This document shows positions 60,456 through 64,000 of a DNA stretch of 64,000 nt, one piece after another; position 1 is the first letter of the stretch; the number at the start of each line of letters is the position of its first letter. Made by a program: the position numbers and the translations under genes. Source of the DNA: Alternaria dauci (Eukaryota > Ascomycota > Dothideomycetes > Pleosporales > Pleosporaceae); contig NC_091279.1 in the NCBI RefSeq assembly GCF_042100115.1, positions 1,054,001-1,118,000 on the forward strand. Direction: 5' to 3'. Under the pieces are notes generated by a model. That model made no database searches. It was given only the letters and a program-made list of their open reading frames with translations, and was not told the origin of the DNA.

Positions 60456-63081
60456 ATGCCTTCGCAAGTCTCGGACGATCAGCTAGGCGATGCGCTGCTC
60501 CAGTCAGCCGAACATGGCGCGTTTCCCCAGGACGAACAGGTCGCGTCTGCAACCGTACCTCCCAGCGCGCTTCCCAAGCTGTTAGAGGTCGTCGCCAAGG
60601 CACGAGAAGACACAAAGGTGGGTGAAGCCACACGGACCGTCTATATCTGGCGGCGCTGACTTTCAGTGCCAGAACGAAGTACGCAAACTCTCGACAGAAG
60701 CCGCACCAGATGTCGATGGCTGGATAGCACAGGCACGCAAGCTGCAGGACGATATCAAACGCTCGCAAGAAACGGCCAAGGATATTGTCAAACAAGCCGA
60801 AGCTGGGAAAGAAAACACCGCTCGCGTCCAGGATGCTGCAAGCAAGGTCAGCCTGCTGCATACCGAGATTGCATACAATGAGAGCTTGGCACAAGCTGTG
60901 GAGCAGCTGAGAGACATCTCGTCTCTGCTCGACTCCGCCCAGGATGCGGCTGTACGTGGCCATGTCATGCACGCTATACAAACATTGGAGGACGCAGATG
61001 GCGCTTTCCAGAGACTGGGCCCCTTCACCACCACGAGGGTAGTGGGTGTGCTGAAGAACAAAGAAGAGCAGCTGAAAAAAGCCATCGTAGAAACCGTGAC
61101 CGAGTCATGGAACGGATTGATCTCGGTCGACAACACTAACCACAGAATCGCACTGCATCAGTCCATCGAACGCGAGGCCAAGGTCGACATCAATACAACC
61201 ACCGAAGCGCTTACAAAACTGGGGCTTCTTGATAGCTTCGTCACCCGCCTCAGCCGTGATCTTGACAGAGTCATCATCTTTCCTCGCCTTGCCATGGGTG
61301 CCGACCGCGTCGTGTCCGCATTTGAAATCCAGGAGGACGTCATCCAACGTGCTGGTTCAGTCAACGACGGCAAGGTAAAAGCTACCTTGGAGGATATCCA
61401 CTTGCTCGCCGAGTATCTGAGCACGCGCCTGCCGCCTAGCATTGCTGTTCCACTATCATCCAAAGTTATCCCGATCATCGCTTCTCGTCTGATCTCGAAC
61501 TTGCTTTTGCCTGTCGTGCCATTATCCACAGAGGGAGTCCCGCACTTTCAAGAGTCACTCTCTTACGTCTTGGGCTTGGTGGAGTATCTTGATGAGCTAG
61601 GCTGGTCTGGCCAGAGCCGTCTAGCTGAATGGGTGGATAAGTCTGCCGAGATATGGCTTGCTAAACAAAAAGAGGATGCGATCGCCCGAGTGCAAACGAT
61701 GTTCCCGAAGACTGTGGAAGAAAAGAAAACGGTTGAAAGAGTCGAGACGCAAGTCGTTTCAAAAGGCGATGCGCTGCATGCTGGAAACGAACAAGAAGAC
61801 GACTGGGCTGCTGACTGGGACGAGGAAGGAGAGGTCACGGAAGAGAAGAAAGACACAGTCGAAGATGAAGAAGAAGAAGAAGAAGAAGACATGAGCGCTT
61901 GGGGTGTGGATGAAGACGTGGTTGGTGATGAGTTGAAAGAGCAAGAGACCAAGCAAAAGCCAGCTGATGCAGAGGATGCAGATGATTGGGGCGCAGATTG
62001 GGATGATGAGACTTCTGCCAAACCTGCTGCAACACCAAAGCCTGCAGTAACCATACCAGAGCACCCACAAACAAACGGAAAACCTGCTTCTCAAAAACAA
62101 ATGGTTAATCAGGAGGTCACACTCCGGGAAACATATACAGTAACGGCGATTCCGGATGCGATCATGGATATCATCTTGCAGGTCACTGCAGAGGTGGAGA
62201 CGCTGAACTCCCCCGAACTCGTCAAGTCCGCGATTGCACCCGCAAGTGGAGGCCTGTACACCATCCCTAGCCTCCTTCTTGCAATGTACCGAGCTACTGC
62301 TGTTTCGCATTACTCCAAAGATGTAGCGAGTAATATGCTCATCTACAACGATTGCCAGCGGCTGTCAGATCGTTTACGTCTTTTCATTCAAGACCAGGCC
62401 GAGAGAGATAAAACATCAACGTTGCCACAGCATTTGCAGCCGTCTAAACGCCTCAAGCCACTGCTCGAGTCTGATATCAAGTCTATAGACGGATTTGGAA
62501 AGCGTGCGTATGGACGCGAGATGGAGTCACAAAGACAGATCATCAGAGATCATCTTGAAGATGCGCAGGGCTTTCAAGGCTGTACTAACGTTCCCTTTGC
62601 TACGGTCTGTGATGACGCTATCGCCACGACTATCGACCGCATAGGTGATGTGAAGCGACAATGGCAGAATATCCTCTCTCACAGCGCTCTGCTCCAATCA
62701 CTAGGCTCGTTGGTATCAACTGCTCTTACCAAGTTCGTCACCGATGTCGAGGACATGTCAGATATTGCAGAAGACGAGTCGAGAAAACTGCACGGATACT
62801 GCGTGTCACTCGCTACCCTGGCCCAGCATTTCCAATCTGAAGATGGCAATGGCGAGACGAGAGATATGGTCGGCATCTATACGCCCAATTGGTTCAAGTT
62901 CCAATACCTGAGCGAGATACTGGACAGCAGCCTTGCAGATATCAAATACTTCTGGACAGACGGTGAGCTAAAGTTGGAGATGGAAGCTGAAGAGGTTGTT
63001 GGCTTGATTGAGGCGCTGTTCGCGCCTAGCGACCATCGGAGGAGAGCTATTGCGGAAATTAGGAGGACCAGTATGACTTGA
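60456..63081 (+). CDS. ZW10/Dsl1 vesicle-tethering protein
   Basis: A member of the ZW10 family. In fungi (Dsl1) it tethers COPI vesicles at the ER; in animals it also acts at kinetochores. Exons 60456-60617 and 60667-63081 give 858 residues. The N-terminal third is a helical bundle (VRKLSTEAAPDVDGWIAQARKL region). The centre has an unusual acidic, Trp-containing linker, with DDWAADWDEE, a run of glutamates encoded by GAAGAAGAA at about 61865-61890, and DDWGADWDDE. Similar W-acidic motifs in Dsl1 bind coatomer. The C-terminal helical domain (YTVTAIPDAIMDIILQV, DHRRRAIAEIR) is ZW10-like. Confidence 0.9.
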
Positions 63082-63403
63082 TGAGATGATATACCCATGA
63101 ATGGAGCAGAGATGTGCTTTCTTGAGCAAGTTCATGTTATTCTAGATATGGGATGGCCCAAGTATACAAGAACTTTTCTTCATAAATCTCAAAGTAATGT
63201 ATGATCTTCAGATGAACACAGCAAAACCTGAATCAGTTTGATAGCTGTAAATGTGAAGTCACACATGAGCGGAGGTTTACGAACGCCGACTGGCTGGCTC
63301 TTATCGCGCTAACCGCATTCGAAAAAAAGTTCGAGATCCCAAAATTTCCAAAGCTTCACAACTTCAACACCAACCAACATACATCTCCAAGCCTGCCAAC
63401 GTC
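63082..63403. promoter_or_regulatory. Upstream region of YTM1
   Basis: 322 bp between two plus-strand genes. No other feature was recognised. Confidence 0.35.
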
Positions 63404-64000
63404 ATGGATGTCGACGCAACAGAAACCAAGGTGCAGATACGTCTTACGACACGCGATGATAGCCTACAGATTTCGGAGGAGCCGAACATTCTGTTAGTTC
63501 AGACATGTAAGTAGAACTGTCGCAAGCTTAGTCGCTTGTCGCGGCTTTGTATTGTCTGCTGCAATACGTTCGCGCATGCATGGTGAGCCGTCGCGACTAT
63601 AGTTCCGTCATTCCGTCTTCGTATTGCCTTTGTAGCTTCTTTGATACTGTGGCTAACGCAAACGCGCCGCCAGCTCTTACACGACACAAGCTTTCAACAC
63701 TTGTGAACGAACTTCTGCACCGCGATGACGACAGTCGCATACCGTTCGACATCCTGATCAACGGCGAATTTCTCCGGACCACAATCGACGAATTTCTCAC
63801 GAAGAATGGTATCAATGCCGAATCGACGCTGGACGTTGAGTACACAAGGGCTTTGGTGCCACCACTGAACGTCACGAGCTTTGAACACGATGATTGGGTC
63901 TCTGCTATAGATGTTCTGTCAGGAGTGCAAAGCGGGCAAGAGAGAATACTGAGCGCGAGCTACGACGGGTTAGTAAGAGTGTGGAACACTTCAGGCGATG
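63404..64000 (+). CDS. YTM1: Ribosome biogenesis protein YTM1 (WDR12), 5' part
   Basis: A component of the Nop7-Erb1-Ytm1 complex for 60S subunit maturation in the nucleolus. Exon 1 is 63404-63506. A 167-nt intron (63507-63673, with branch gctaac near the acceptor) leads to exon 2, which runs off the window. The N-terminal NLE domain is clear: [13 protein letters not shown], then [30 protein letters not shown] and [10 protein letters not shown]. The first WD repeat begins at [14 protein letters not shown]. This NLE-plus-WD start is diagnostic of Ytm1/WDR12. Confidence 0.93.

Noticed and set aside
1..64000. CRISPR array or bacterial-type operon
   Set aside because: No regularly spaced direct repeats were seen, and introns throughout show a eukaryotic nuclear sequence.

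Overview
The window is nuclear DNA of a filamentous ascomycete, most likely a Dothideomycete of the Pleosporales type. The basis is: dense genes on both strands, many GT-AG introns of about 45-60 bp with CTAAC/CTGAC-like branch points, Zn2Cys6 regulators, an INSIG protein, an Eis1-type eisosome protein, a sphingolipid C9-methyltransferase, and an NRPS-like reductase. The clade is inferred from gene content; no species is claimed. Exon boundaries were read by eye, and nearly all models close in frame with family-typical lengths.

Layout. 1-5.3 kb: the 3' part of a Zn2Cys6-type regulator, AP-2 mu, and an unknown disordered protein. 5.3-19.1 kb looks accessory and resembles a small secondary-metabolism cluster: an adenylation-thiolation-reductase protein with a gluconokinase-like C-terminus, a divergent DAL5-type transporter, a MITE-like element, a Zn2Cys6 regulator, an aldo-keto reductase, a cytochrome P450, and a GliK-like gamma-glutamylcyclotransferase with membrane helices. 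19.4-28.0 kb: adenine deaminase, a U1A/U2B''-type RRM protein, a CDK7/Kin28-like kinase and pyruvate carboxylase.

29.7-42.9 kb: clathrin heavy chain, Eis1, a tyrosine phosphatase and sphingolipid C9-methyltransferase. 43.6-43.8 kb: a tRNA-His(GUG)-like gene that appears to carry two introns. One sits at the usual anticodon position. The other is a spliceosomal-type GT-AG intron with a perfect TACTAAC box that splits the T-loop. 44.7-64 kb: INSIG, eIF2-gamma, a DH-BAR-SH3 RhoGEF, an M16 metalloprotease, ZW10/Dsl1 and the 5' part of YTM1.

The two most unusual objects are the doubly interrupted tRNA-like gene (43631-43794) and the A-T-R-kinase fusion (5331-9086). Several membrane-trafficking genes (AP-2 mu, clathrin heavy chain, Eis1, ZW10) lie in the window, but nothing in the sequence shows that they are co-regulated.
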